Numbered from the stretch's first letter, positions 46,172-57,499 are shown. The stretch: DNA of 64,000 nucleotides from Ananas comosus (GCF_001540865.1 NC_033622.1:12716797-12780796), one strand, 5' to 3'. A program made the numbers and translations. The notes: generated by a model not told the origin, from the sequence alone.

Positions 46172-46618
46172 ATGGCCTCTTATTCTAGCTTCCTCCTGGC
46201 TTTGGTTCTTACATTCGCAACCCTAAATAACAGCCTCGCAGCTCGCCGTCTTTTAGACACTCCAGCACCTGAATCCGCACCGGCCGTGCCAACTGTACCT
46301 TCAGTACCAACACTACCAAAACCGACAATTCCAACCCAAATGCCTCCAATGCCATCCATTCCGGCCACACTCCCAAAACCCTTGTTGCCACCAATGCCTA
46401 CTATTCCCCTACCAAAGCTTGCTGCCCCACCCATGCCTGTGATCCCGATCATTGTGCCCACCACATTGCCTCCAATGCCCGCTATTCCCACAATTCCTTC
46501 TATTCCACTGAGCATTCCCCCGATGCCTTCTATTCCGAAGACAATTCCATCAATTCCTGGGGTACAGATTCCGTTCATTCCTTTTTTCTCCCCACCTCCT
46601 GCGACTGCTAGCCCCTGA
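46172..46618 (+). CDS. Secreted proline-rich protein, PELPK-like, copy 7 (longest, most divergent)
   Basis: Intronless, 148 residues. The signal peptide MASYSSFLLALVLTFATLNN differs most from the others, and codon choices differ throughout. The mature chain starts ARRLLDTPAPESAPAV. An extra block of about ten residues (PATLPKPLLPPMPTIP) lengthens the centre, and the region after it reads VIPIIVPTTLPPMP, without the TELPPMP acid. It ends FFSPPPATASP. The divergence suggests it split from the other copies early. Its 3' UTR keeps a perfect six-pair stem at 46751. Confidence 0.84.
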   Translation: MASYSSFLLALVLTFATLNNSLAARRLLDTPAPESAPAVPTVPSVPTLPKPTIPTQMPPMPSIPATLPKPLLPPMPTIPLPKLAAPPMPVIPIIVPTTLPPMPAIPTIPSIPLSIPPMPSIPKTIPSIPGVQIPFIPFFSPPPATASP

Positions 46619-46750
46619 AGGCTATTATTACACAGTAGGCAGCAGGGAGAGACCTATTCTCTTTGTTAGTTTGATGGTGTTGTATTAGTTGTTGTTATTG
46701 TCACATTACTATGCATGGTTATTATTCTTGCATTGTCAGGATTGTATTTT

Positions 46751-46772
46751 GCGCCTGATATTATTTAGGCGC
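46751..46772 (+). promoter_or_regulatory. 3' UTR hairpin motif of copy 7
   Basis: GCGCCT and AGGCGC pair perfectly around a ten-base AT-rich loop. The loop differs from other copies, yet the ends still pair. Confidence 0.5.
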
Positions 46773-47334
46773 CGGTCTGTTTGATTGTACTTTCATTACA
46801 TTGTTAGTGTTTTGTTGGTATTCATACTACATACATAAGGTCGAATATCAAGATGGAAGTTCGAAAGCTACACTAAATTTTCAGTAGAGCTATATGACGA
46901 TGACCTTTCTTAACCAATAGCAGAAGAAAGAAATAATAAAAAATAATCGGTTGTCACAAAGGTGGTTTCCACTTTAAACTGTGCATAATGCAACAGTGAA
47001 ACCTAACTGTTTACATGCACTGGAAAACTAGATACTGGTCTTGAAACCAATATGGCTATCTCTGATAATAATTGAGATATTCATTCAGGATATGAAAGTA
47101 GAACTCAAAGAGTGAGCAATTCATTTCTTCCTATTACAGTGGCAGATAACCTATTTCAATTAGAACGTAAAACACTTACTTATCTGTGACCTATAAGTTT
47201 ATATACATTCTTACTGAAGATAATGAGGAAAAAAAAAAATACAGACACATGCTTTAAGATGCACATCAACAATGAACTACAAAGTGCTAGCCACTTAAAT
47301 AATGTAATATAAAGCACAGTCACTACAATCTCAG

Positions 47335-49291
47335 CTAATGTTTGTAAAATTGTATTTTGCGGCTGCAAGTTGAGTTAATTGTGTCCTCCAAGCTCTCAAT
47401 TTTGTCATAGTCGACTCTAAATGTTACCATAGTTACACCATCTTTACCAGTATCATAGTCCTGTTTGATGTCCTCAACTTGAAAAGATTGTAGCTGTGAT
47501 AAAGCATCCAGTTCTAGCAAATTTAAGGACCGGACCATAACTTTGTTAAAAAGAAATGCTAATTAAAAACTACAGGATTTGTGCTAGACTACTGCGTTTG
47601 ATGAAGCATATTAAGAAACTTCAGACTAAAAGGATTCTACCATACAAAATGCATCACAGAAGTTTTAAGTGAAGGTCAGATGAGTACCTGGTGGTATACT
47701 GTTCCCAGCAAATCAAATGGTACCTCCATACCAAGTGGAGCCTAAGACGAAGATAAAACACAATAATTAAGAAGATATGATCTGTAGTTTTCCACGTGAA
47801 ACAAGAGAAAAATATAAGGAAAAAAATATGAGCTGCAGTTGAAGGATCACTACCTTGGGTTTTACAATACAAGTTGAGGCACCTTTCAGGCATTCTGAAG
47901 CAACACCTCCATAAGCCCTGACTAGTCCTCCAGTCCCCAGTTTTATTCCTCCAAAATATCTATACATAGTGCACGAGGCAAAACAAGGAGAATGTTAAAG
48001 GAATCCGAGATGTAAAGCAAATAATGCAAGATGACAGCAAAGAGTTCCTGATCTCTCTCAGATTGAAGTTATAGTCGCAATATAGGCAATTCCCTACATA
48101 CATATGCAGACACAACCATGCAACAAAATTAGTATTATTGAGATGCAACACACTACTAGCCCTCACCCCAATGCAAATATGATAAATTTGGTAACATTAA
48201 AATGGGTCTAACACCATCTGCATGAAAATTTTGTTCAAGTGTACTGCAGAATAATTGAAGTTTCAGATAACTGAGAACGCATACTGATATTTTGATGTGA
48301 ATGAGGCTACTAAGAGTAAAATGTTTACCTGATCACTACCACCATCACCATATCAATTCCAGAGGAAACGATGGCAGAATAAATTGGCTTTCCAGCTGTA
48401 CCTGAAGGCTCGCCGTCATCGTTGCAACGAAATTGTTCTCCAAGCTATACAAACAGATATATAAGGGGGTGAAAATTAGAAATTGCTGCAACATAAAAAG
48501 TTCTGCAGACAGCGGACACGAAAGGAGAGAGAAAAAAGATGATCAACCTTGTAGGCCCAACAATTATGGGTAGCACGGGGATCCCTGACCTGAATTAACA
48601 AAATGGAGCACATTTCATTCTGATCAGAAAATTGGACAATCAACCTAGTTTCGGTTTCTAATAAAGTTGAAATGCGATATAAAAATGCACCAAATAACAC
48701 TCTTTTCATTGAAACTAAAAAAAAACAAATGACAAGATAGAGATTTTTGTCCATCATAGGTATAGATCAACAAAATCAATCGCGCCAGCTATAGATCAAC
48801 AAAATCAGTCGCAATGAATCGTAACAACACAATAAATGGAAAAGGTGTGAGCAACATATTCCAAATCACATCGTCAACGATTTCTATATCCTTTGTTACT
48901 TCGTTTTTACAACAACTTCTCACAGATCCTTCGTAAACTAGCAGAGATTACTTAGAATTTGCAAGTGCGATCGTTTCATCCGCAATTACATACTTAAATG
49001 ATCAAATTAGTCCGAAACAAAAAAAAAAAAAGGAAAGAGAAACCCTAAGGAGGAAGTGAGGTGGACCTCGGCGAGGAAGGAGTGGGCGGAGCGCTCGTCG
49101 GAGACAGGGGCGGCGATGGCGATGAATCTGCTGCGCTTTATCTCGCGCTCGCACGACGCGCGCTCCCGCAGCGTCGTGTACGGCGACGGCGACATCGATC
49201 GGACGGCGGGCAAGGCCGCGCTGGTCTCGGATCTCGAGGCGGAGAGGAGCAGCGAAGCGGAGCACAATCGAGGCGGTACGCGCACCGCCAT
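47335..49291 (-). CDS. IMPACT/YigZ (UPF0029) family protein with N-terminal extension
   Basis: Six exons on the minus strand: 49291-49067, 48589-48548, 48444-48329, 47959-47854, 47741-47688, 47493-47335; 702 nt, 233 residues. The IMPACT N-terminal fold is clear: [22 protein letters not shown], then [48 protein letters not shown] and YGGVASECL. The C-terminal part ([15 protein letters not shown]) fits the UPF0029/YigZ second domain. Yeast and animal relatives carry an N-terminal RWD domain and inhibit the Gcn2 kinase; this protein has none, so it is of the bacterial YigZ type. The first 45 or so residues are rich in Ser, Ala and Arg with few acids, resembling a plastid or mitochondrial transit peptide (inference). 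The start is the first ATG of the open frame. Confidence 0.87.
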
Positions 49292-50550
49292 CCGGGTTGG
49301 TGGGTCGCTACATGCTACGTCGTGACCCTGTCGCAGTGGAAAATTGCGGGCAGAGGTGCGTGCGGGTCGCGTGCGATCCGACACTATCAAGTGGCTCGGC
49401 CCATTTACCCATCGCGTTCCCAATTATGGGCCTAGTAACGGCCCAAGCGTGGTGACAACGCTTGCGTGCACTCACACAGTAAGTGGCCCATAGTTCCGCG
49501 TTCCTCTTAATGACCGTTCATGTAAGAGTCTCGGAAATCGTAATTAAAGGATTGTTTGTTTACTATGTAGAAAAATTTTCACAGCACTGAGCTCAAAGAC
49601 AACAAGTTTATTCCATTATTATTATTTTTAACTAACTTAATATCATAATTTAGTTTAGCCAGACAAGACATGCTATTTAAAGTGCCATGACCGAGCTTAA
49701 TTCCTTCCGGGAAGTTTTTCTTTTTTTTTTTTTTTTTTTTTNATGTAAATAACTCCAAATGGAAATAAAGTAGTAATCACTCCAACACCCCCGTCAAAAA
49801 CTCTTACCTCTCCAGTTCCAGAAACAACAACAAATATTGAAGTCCCAAAGATTCCACGTACAAAATCCCAGTGCGTCAGCTGGGCCTCTAGCTGCCAAGT
49901 TCGGTGTATGATCGACACGGTGTGAACGGTACGGGGGGAGATGCACGTGAAAATGTAAGATTTGGTTGTCGAGGGACAAAGTATATGGAGTTGGCCGCTT
50001 TGCCATCTTCCCAATTCCCCCTTGCAGTTGCTGTCTTGTGAAAAATGCGATCCCACCACACGTCTGAACCACGTCATCACGTGGAAAAGCTGGTGCGGAG
50101 AGGGCCGGAGAGCCGTGGACGTATGTTTTCTGCAATTCCAATTCGGCACAACTCCCCGAGCTCGCCGCCATCATCGGATTCTCTTCTGCGTCGACAATGG
50201 AATCGCAATCGTTAATGAAAATAAATTCTTTGATTCACGAGTGCGAATTAATGGATTTCGGACTGTAAAGAATAATAATACGTGTTGTGGAGTGCGACGG
50301 ACCATATGGTGATGATATTAGCTGGGAAATTACTCTTTGGAAACACAAGATCAAATGTTACTATAATTTTTTTAGCTAGAACTTCACAAATCACGCTTAC
50401 ACCTGTTCTCCAAGGCATATAACCCAATTTCGCTTTGTACACTGTCATTTAAAGCATAAAATATCACACCTGATGATTATTATTTAGTCTTTCCTTTATT
50501 ATCTATGTTAAAATGCTATTAAAAGAATAACAAAGAGTTAAACTTTCCAA
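49292..50550. other. Upstream region of the IMPACT-like gene
   Basis: This region includes the likely minus-strand promoter, a T tract (about 49718-49741) next to a single N (49742), and no recognised exon. ORFs of 116-150 codons around 49700-50310 overlap each other on both strands and lack family features. Confidence 0.45.
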
Positions 50551-50551
50551 C

Positions 50552-50645
50552 CAGATGCCCATGAGGCGCCTAACCAATGGTGGAGAATCAAATGCACCTT
50601 TTCTGTTCCTTGTTTCTAATCAGATGCCCATGAGGCGCCTAACCA
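50552..50645. repeat. 25-bp exact direct repeat
   Basis: The sequence CAGATGCCCATGAGGCGCCT plus AACCA occurs at 50552-50576 and 50621-50645, 69 bp apart. It is preceded each time by a similar CTAAT/CCAAC context. The repeat is too long for a usual transposon target duplication. Confidence 0.8.
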
Positions 50646-52068
50646 TCTTACCCCCAAACGTAACCTCCTACTACTACTACTTTAGATGAGAAGCGTCCCC
50701 CGAATCTAATAATTCCAATGATAGAACCCATTGTACTAAGCAGTGGTTCTTTGTTCATCACATCTTTAAATTCAAACGAGTATGGCATGTTTTTCTGAGT
50801 TTGACCGGAGGAGATGAGCTATACTATATTGTTTAGATGTATGAATACCTTACTCGCTATATTTTTTAAAATTTACTCAAAAAGTGATAGATAAGGAGTG
50901 TGATTAATTAAGACCTTGGAATAAAATATCCAATGATAACTAGCTTATTCCATATAAAAAAAATTTCTTATATAATTAAATTTATGAGTTTAATTTTCAC
51001 TCCATAAGACTGTTGTTCGAATATATGAACATCTTATTTGGTTTTTTTTTTTAATTTACTAAATAAGCATGTGTCATTTGAAAGATGAGGATCAGTGATC
51101 AAATATTTTGAATTGATGTAATATTTGACCTTTAAATTATTTTTTAAAAATAAAATAAATCACTTTGGTATTGAAATATATTATTCTATTAAATTAAGAG
51201 TGTCAAAACTTCTTATCAAAAAAGTAATAATAATAAAGCTCCCTAATTTCAACACAGAAAAAAAAAATCTTCATATAGAATAAGTTATCAAGGTATTTTA
51301 TTCCAAGTTTGTGACTCTCCGCTTTCTAGAGGATCATGCATACTAAAACTACTCTATTTCTAACACGCTTAATCTTCTTAACCTCATTGCCGAACCCACC
51401 GCTCAAAATATTATACCTGGATTAAAAGACTTAGCCCTATTACGCCAAATGATGAGAGCCGTGCTCCATCTATGTCAGCCGGGGAGACGGTCTCGCTAGC
51501 TTTAGTCAACCTTGTGGGAAGTCGCGCTCCACCCATAACAGCCGTCATACAACGACTCGACCTATTATCAATAATAATTCTTTGGATCTAAAAATTTTTG
51601 GCATTCATAATTTGATAGAATAATATATTTTTTTTATAAAACAATTTTTTTTATTTAAAAAAAACCTTAAAAACTGAAATATGATATCAAAATTTTTAAA
51701 CAAAATGAAAATCAAACTTTTTACTCCCATCATAGCCAAAAGGAAAAAAGAAAAATCACACCCAATAAGCTCTCACCAGATATTCTATTCCAACAGGATG
51801 TAAAGCCTGCAATAATGACTCCGAGCTAAACCAATGAATGCATTTAACAAACTCAGACACGGGAAAGTCGGAGGGACAGAGAAAGAGATGTTACTCTCTT
51901 CGAAGCTTTTACTTTATGCAGAAGATGGGATATGGGCAAAGTACCATCTTGCTCTTCCCCAAGAAGAAAGTAGGTTTCGTGTTGTCTTGTTCCCCGGACG
52001 CTGCTTTTGATCCTACATCCCAAATCAACTTTTTCTCCCACTAGGCTACAGCAATCGAAGAAAACCCC
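50646..52068. other. Intergenic DNA without recognised genes
   Basis: Mostly AT-rich. The part from about 51400 to 52040 is more balanced in composition and could be an old insertion, but no family is recognised. Confidence 0.4.
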
Positions 52069-52092
52069 CCGCCCCCCCCCCCCCCCCCCCCC
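52064..52092. repeat. Poly(C) tract
   Basis: A run of nearly 30 C residues broken by single G residues. It could form an i-motif/G-quadruplex pair; it is also a site of likely sequencing error. Confidence 0.9.
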
Positions 52093-52440
52093 GCCTCAAC
52101 TCATGCTTTTCTTTTAGTTTTTCTCTCTTTAGTAATCCAGCTAATCTCCCGACTCGAATCCTTTCTTTTGACCTTTTCCTTTCTCTTCCAAGGATGGCAT
52201 CGGCGATATGTCCGAGAGCAGCGTACGAAGGGAACAGAGGAGATCACGATTGAGACCGGAGAAATGAGAGAGAGAGAGAGAGCCCGCGTGGGTATCTTCC
52301 TGTTGTACTTCTCTGCCACCTCATGCGTTGTTTATTCTACTCCAACCTCAACAATAAACCCTGGAACAATCTTTGCCACTGTCTCGCTCTCCGATCCGAC
52401 GGTGTGTAAGGCAATTTCCCACCCCTCCTCAAGGAGGGGA

Positions 52441-52935
52441 AACATCTAAATCATTCGATGTGGGCGACACAGATACATTCTTGTACATTCACATCATTCC
52501 ATGATGCATCCTACTACACCACTACTCAGCCAGTATTCCAGTGCTCGCTCACTCATCGGCGATAGAATACAAACGAATATCCATTCTATTACTACCGCTC
52601 AGCAGGGATTACCGTGCGCAGAAACGTATCCTCCCACACCATTCACTCATATTCTTCCTCACCAGTCCTCCGCGCACTCATTTAGATCATTTGATGCGGA
52701 CAATACGTAGATACATTTATTTGCTGATCAACAGCAGATATCTGCAACATTGGATGCCGGTAATACGCATGCATCCTACTACCACTACATAGATGATCGA
52801 TGTCGTTATACCGTGTTCGCTCACTCATCAGTAATAGAATATATCTAAAGTAATAGAATATATCCGGACCACTGAACATGCATCTTACTATTACTATTAC
52901 CGTTTTGCAAGAATTATCGTGCGCAAAAGATTCAT
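52441..52935. repeat. Diverged tandem duplication, about 240-270 bp unit
   Basis: Blocks repeat in the same order: CATCTAAATCATTCGATG (52443) and CATTTAGATCATTTGATG (52679); GATGCATCCTACTAC (52503) and CATGCATCCTACTACCAC (52769); GCTCGCTCACTCATCGGC (52543) and GTTCGCTCACTCATCAG (52814); CCGTGCGCAGAAAC (52612) and TCGTGCGCAAAAG (52918). The spacing varies because of indels. Confidence 0.7.
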
Positions 52936-53311
52936 GCACAAAAAATCTTTCATAATCTATCTTCGAACCCCTATCTCAATTATATCCTCCCTCTGTAGTA
53001 TTCAAATCCGTCGAATTAATGCTCAAAAGTAAGACCTCCAGTGTCGCCGACAAACACGCATGGAGAGGAAAAACAAAGAAAAGAGGAAAGAACACCACGC
53101 ACTACCTCAAGATTGAAGCGGCAACGTGAAGTCATATACATATATAAGATGTTCGAGCGAAGTGGCTATAAAATATAAAGAAAAACTACAGCAACAAACA
53201 AATGCACTAAGTCTACGCAAGCTACATGTACTACTGGTAGAAGCCTATCTTCTTAGCACTATGAAATAAGAAACGAAGTAGAGAAGCAGCAGCGATCTTA
53301 CATTATTGAGG

Positions 53312-53346
53312 GAGGCGAGAGGCGAGAGGCGAGAGGCGAGAGGCGA
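53312..53346. repeat. Five perfect 7-bp repeats downstream of the AHL gene
   Basis: GAGGCGA is repeated five times in tandem about 60 bp beyond the AHL stop codon, probably inside the 3' UTR (read as TCGCCTC in the transcript). Confidence 0.9.
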
Positions 53347-53408
53347 GAGAGAAAGAGAGAGATCGGAGGAAGACACGATATGACGAGGGAGTGATTCGGG
53401 GGAATTAA

Positions 53409-54332
53409 TTAATAAGGCGGCGGAGGCGGAGGGCGGGCGGTGGGCGCCCAAATGACATCCGAGGGGAGGTGGCCGCTGTAGATGGACATCCCGCACGACT
53501 GATCCCCCGGCGCCATCGGCTGCGGCGGGGGGTGGCGGTGGTGGTGGTGGGGGTGGTGGTGGTCGGGGATTTCGCGGTCGTGGTGGCTGTCGGCGTCGCC
53601 GGAGAGGGAGAGGGAGGCGGAGGCGGAGGCGTCGTCCTCGGCGGGGAGGCGGTGGAAGGTGGGGTTGGAGAAGGCGGCGGCCACCACCGTGACCGTCCCC
53701 GCGGCCACCAGCGGGCCCGCGACCGTGCCCCCCACCACCTGCCCCTGCGGACCCGCCAGCGAGATCGACAGCCCCGCCGCCGCCGACGCGGGGGAGAGCG
53801 CCGCCACCGCGGGGGGGAGGAACGCCGCCGACATCGACAGGATCTCGAACCGGCCGCGGAAGCCCACGGTGGCCCCCGCCGCGCCCGGCGCCGGAGACGG
53901 CGAGGAGGAGGGCTGGCGCAGGGTGACGTTGGCGACGGCGCCGCTGGCGCTGAGGACGGAGACGCCGCGGCCGCGCCGGCGCGCGAAGGCGGCGAGGGCG
54001 TCGGCGACGTCGTGGCCGCCGGGGATCTCGAGGATGTGGGGGCGCATCGCCGCCGAGGGCTCGGCCTCGCGCGTGACCACCACGGGCGGCTTCGGCTTGT
54101 TCTTCGACCCCGGGGGCCGCCCCCGCGGCCGCTTCGCCACCTCGATCGTCGCCCCGTCGCCGCCGCCGCGGGATCGGCCCTCCCTCGCCTCCTGATCGTC
54201 CTCCATCCTCGCCTTCTTCATCTCGCCGCCGCCGCCGCCGCCGTCGGAGCGAACCCCGAAGACGCCGCCCTTGATCCTATCAACATCGTACTTGCTCTTC
54301 ATGCCCGTGAGGAAGTCGCTACTGAACAGCAT
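53409..54332 (-). CDS. AHL: AT-hook motif nuclear-localised (AHL) protein
   Basis: Single exon, about 307 residues. A type-I AT-hook with its extension lies at residues 68-83 ([16 protein letters not shown]), which binds the minor groove of AT-rich DNA. The PPC/DUF296 domain spans about residues 96-228 and includes [19 protein letters not shown] and the conserved core GRFEILSMS (160-168), needed for trimer assembly and partner binding in this family. The C-terminus has a His-rich stretch ([13 protein letters not shown]) and ends in a Pro run plus Tyr, as in many clade-A AHLs. One AT-hook and no introns fit clade A. AHL proteins are nuclear and repress growth or shape chromatin; the exact orthologue cannot be named. 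The gene is extremely GC-rich compared with its surroundings. A TATA-like AT tract lies about 150-200 bp upstream (54478-54520). Confidence 0.93.
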   Translation of the reverse strand: MLFSSDFLTGMKSKYDVDRIKGGVFGVRSDGGGGGGEMKKARMEDDQEAREGRSRGGGDGATIEVAKRPRGRPPGSKNKPKPPVVVTREAEPSAAMRPHILEIPGGHDVADALAAFARRRGRGVSVLSASGAVANVTLRQPSSSPSPAPGAAGATVGFRGRFEILSMSAAFLPPAVAALSPASAAAGLSISLAGPQGQVVGGTVAGPLVAAGTVTVVAAAFSNPTFHRLPAEDDASASASLSLSGDADSHHDREIPDHHHPHHHHRHPPPQPMAPGDQSCGMSIYSGHLPSDVIWAPTARPPPPPPY

Positions 54333-54900
54333 CCGAAAGGTCGAGATTACAGATCCTTCCTTCTTCCGTATCTATGTATAAAAGGAAAGAGGAGGAGATG
54401 GGGATCGACGGGTTTCTATTCTGAGTATTTTTCTACTTGGAAAGCAACCAGAGAGGAAGGGGGGTGAGAATTATTATATATATATGTATATATGTGCATC
54501 TATATATATATATATAGGGTACAGTGAAGTGGGTGGGTTCTTAGATCTTAGAAGGAGATAAAAGAGAGTTGGGATGTATATATTACAGATGTGTTTAAGC
54601 ACTTAAGAAGAGGAGATCGACAGCGAAGTCGGGGGGAGCGGGGGGGGGGAGTGGTTGGAAATACCGAAATAGTACTGTTTATGTAGAGATCGGGAAACTC
54701 TTTCTTCACCGCCTCTCGTTGGAGGTGGGGGAAGTGGTGGGACTTTGAAATGGTGTGTGTGTGCGCGAGCGAGGATGGGGATCGCTATTAGCAGCCCGAC
54801 CGAACGCGGGTTGATAGCGACGGGCGCTGTCTTTCTTTTGCTTTTGTCTTTTCGCCGCTCCTGTTTTCTAACCAAACTTTTTCCCAGGGCCCGGTGTGCC
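54333..54900 (-). promoter_or_regulatory. Upstream region of the AHL gene
   Basis: AT microsatellite stretches (54475-54520) lie where the minus-strand TATA element would be expected. Further upstream are G-rich runs (54632-54650) and a CT/GA-rich segment. The exact start site is not resolved. Confidence 0.4.
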
Positions 54901-55102
54901 CGGCCGTCCCGTGCACCGAATCTTTCCTTATTAGAAAAATCCTATTGTATATGTAGTTATGTACAAGGGGTAGTAAGAAAGAATAACTCACCGAAAATAT
55001 ATTTTATAAATTTTAATCTATCTATGTGCATCATTAGTTACTATAAATAAATTTATTTGCCAAAAATATGATAAAAAAAATTAATTATCAAAATAAATAA
55101 TC

Positions 55103-55171
55103 TAAGTTTATTTCTAAATGAAATAAACGAAGCGGGTAGCGTGCTATCTATCTTTATAAAAAAAAAAAAAA
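55103..55171 (+). mobile_element. 5'-truncated SINE fragment
   Basis: AAGTTTATTTCTAAATGAAA, then TAAACGAAGCGGGTAGCGTG, CTATCTATCT and an A tail: the 3' half of the SINE family. The tRNA-like head is missing. Confidence 0.8.
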
Positions 55172-57046
55172 TTGAATAAGCTGAATTTTTTGTTGTTACT
55201 TGACTTTTATGGATCACATTACGTTCGATTGCTTGGCTCAGATCTAATTTTGATGGACTGGTTTGGTTGAATTTTATTTAGAAAAAAAAAGAGCTTAAGA
55301 GATTTAAGATTTCTGCCTAACTATTCATATGGCTAAAATATTAGAAAGATCTTCAATTATTAAGATTTCAATTATCACTGTTGTTAAGACTATCAAATTT
55401 ACTACTACACACGAACGAAAAATAAAACTACTCTATCTTCGAAAGAAATAAAAAAACTTCCACTTCTCTGAATTTTATCTCAAAACAAAATATATTGGAA
55501 GGAAAAAAATCTTTCTATCACCACCACCAATACAGTATTTCGAGTCTTTATATCCTAAGTCCAAATCTGCTTGAGTCACAATACGATCAAAATTTCAAAA
55601 CAATTCGGAATGCTGACCTCTTTCCAAATAAAATTCTAACAAAAAAAGATCAAAATTGTCCATTAAATAGCCTAAATTTTTTTAACAATTCTATTAACTT
55701 GTTTATGAACGGGTCAATATGTTTTTTACACAGTAAATTCTTTTTGAGAGTACCTGATGCACAAATTCTATATTTTCAAAAGTAATCAAATACTGAGCCA
55801 TTTGCATTAGGATATACCCGTACACCGAGTGCATGCAACACTTTCTCCAACTTCTCTCTCTTCACACATTCTTATCTTTTTATTGGGTTTGATTATGTGA
55901 GTAGAGAGAGAGAGAGAGAGAGAGAGAGTTGGGATGTCAAATGGCAATCGGTGCAGGGCCAGTACGAATAAAGAGAGGAGAGTCCGCACGCATACTTTGA
56001 CGGCAAGAAATTGGAGGGCTGCGGTGGATTCGATGGATGGTGGCCGTGGATCGGGAGACGAAATGCATGAATCGGACGGTAGGTGGGACCCCAGCGGTCG
56101 ATGAATGCTAGCTGGACGATATCTACCCCTGGCAGGACGGGCGGATTCGGTGGAGTCATTGCTTTCCGCCTTCGCTGCTTGGAGCGGCACGTTTGGCACT
56201 AGTTTTTCACCCTCTAGGATGAGTTTCTGCTGAGAGAAATGAACCAAATTTAAAAAAATTATATTATTTGAAATTAAAATTAGCATTGTAAAAAGTTTAT
56301 AAGCTCGCGGACCCACCGTATCTAGAGAATTTGGTCATTCGTATTTGAGATACAAAATTTTAAATTTAATCACACTATACTTTAGTTAAATTTATTCGTT
56401 AAAAAAAAAAATTGATAACCTTTCTCTTCGACAAAAGATAGTTTATAGAAAGAACATGTGTTTGATCCCTCATCCTTTAACACTAAAGTGGGTTAAATTC
56501 TTATCATAGTGTATTATAATATTTTAAATACCTTTTTAAACTGTTTTTCATTAAATTAATTTTTCCAGAAATATTTTGCATTACCAAATAATATTTTATG
56601 GAATGGAACAAAACCATACCTATATATATCTTGGCTAAAAAGACATCTACTGTTTTTTGTACTAAAACTAAAAACTATTGAAGAAATTTTTATCAAATAG
56701 CACTTCTCCTTACAAAGTTTAAATGGCATCATTATGATAGGCGGAACGAAGTTTGCCGGCCCATCTGCTGATGATTATCAACTAACTTAATATGTACTAC
56801 CTTAATAATTTTTTATTTTTATTATTGTCATATATGACAATATAATTTGTTTTTTTTGATTTAACAACTCCATTCCCATTAAAATATTAGTGAGATTGCC
56901 CTTTGCAAATCTAATGATTAATGACAAGACTTTTTGGTGCCACACACAGGAGATTGTACGGGTTTATTTTGCGTGCACCTCGCAAGAACCTTCTTAGGAG
57001 GTGATCTAGTTAGCACGAGCTTGACCAGTCATTCTCAGCTCGTGGT
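55172..57046. other. Intergenic DNA without recognised genes
   Basis: AT-rich DNA with an AG microsatellite at 55902-55928. Short ORFs here have no family features. Confidence 0.4.
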
Positions 57047-57295
57047 GGTGCGTTTGATTCCACATAAAACTGTTAAAAATAATTTTTTTTTTTTTTTNTT
57101 ATAATTTTTTTTTTTTTTGGAGAAACATAAATTTTATATTTTTTAGTATTTAAGTTGTAGAAAAAAAAAATTTATCACTATTATTTGGTTGAAAGGAAAA
57201 AAATAAATAAAGAAAAAAATTATTACATATTTTCTACTATTCTATATATTATATATTATTGATATATAATAATTATCACAATATATTTATATTTA

Positions 57296-57327
<32 letters not shown>

Positions 57328-57467
57328 TGTAAATTAAATATATTAAAATTATATTATATAATAAATTGATATAAATATATAATATAATATATATCATAGT
57401 ATATGTATATAATACTATATGTATTATACAATAAAATATAAAATATACAAAATAATTCTTTATCCCC

Positions 57468-57499
<32 letters not shown>

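Noticed and set aside
26896..46578. Long glycine- and isoleucine-rich ORFs antisense to every proline-rich gene
   Set aside because: Proline codons (CCN) read in reverse as NGG, which cannot be stops, so these frames are open automatically. They have no signal or start context of their own.
49697..50312. Overlapping ORFs of 116-150 codons on both strands upstream of the IMPACT-like gene
   Set aside because: They overlap each other in opposite directions, one runs through the N and T tract, and no domain or conserved motif is seen.
51838..52449. Possible organelle-derived (NUMT/NUPT) segment
   Set aside because: Balanced composition is suggestive, but no organelle gene, tRNA or rRNA could be recognised. 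It needs a search to support it.
53469..54467. 332- and 178-codon ORFs opposite the AHL gene
   Set aside because: These are shadows of a very GC-rich coding exon where stops are rare; Arg/Gly/Ala-rich and without family motifs.
55495..55785. 96-codon ORF in the AT-rich region
   Set aside because: Asn/Phe/Leu/Ser-rich translation of AT-rich DNA with no domain, no introns and no promoter context.
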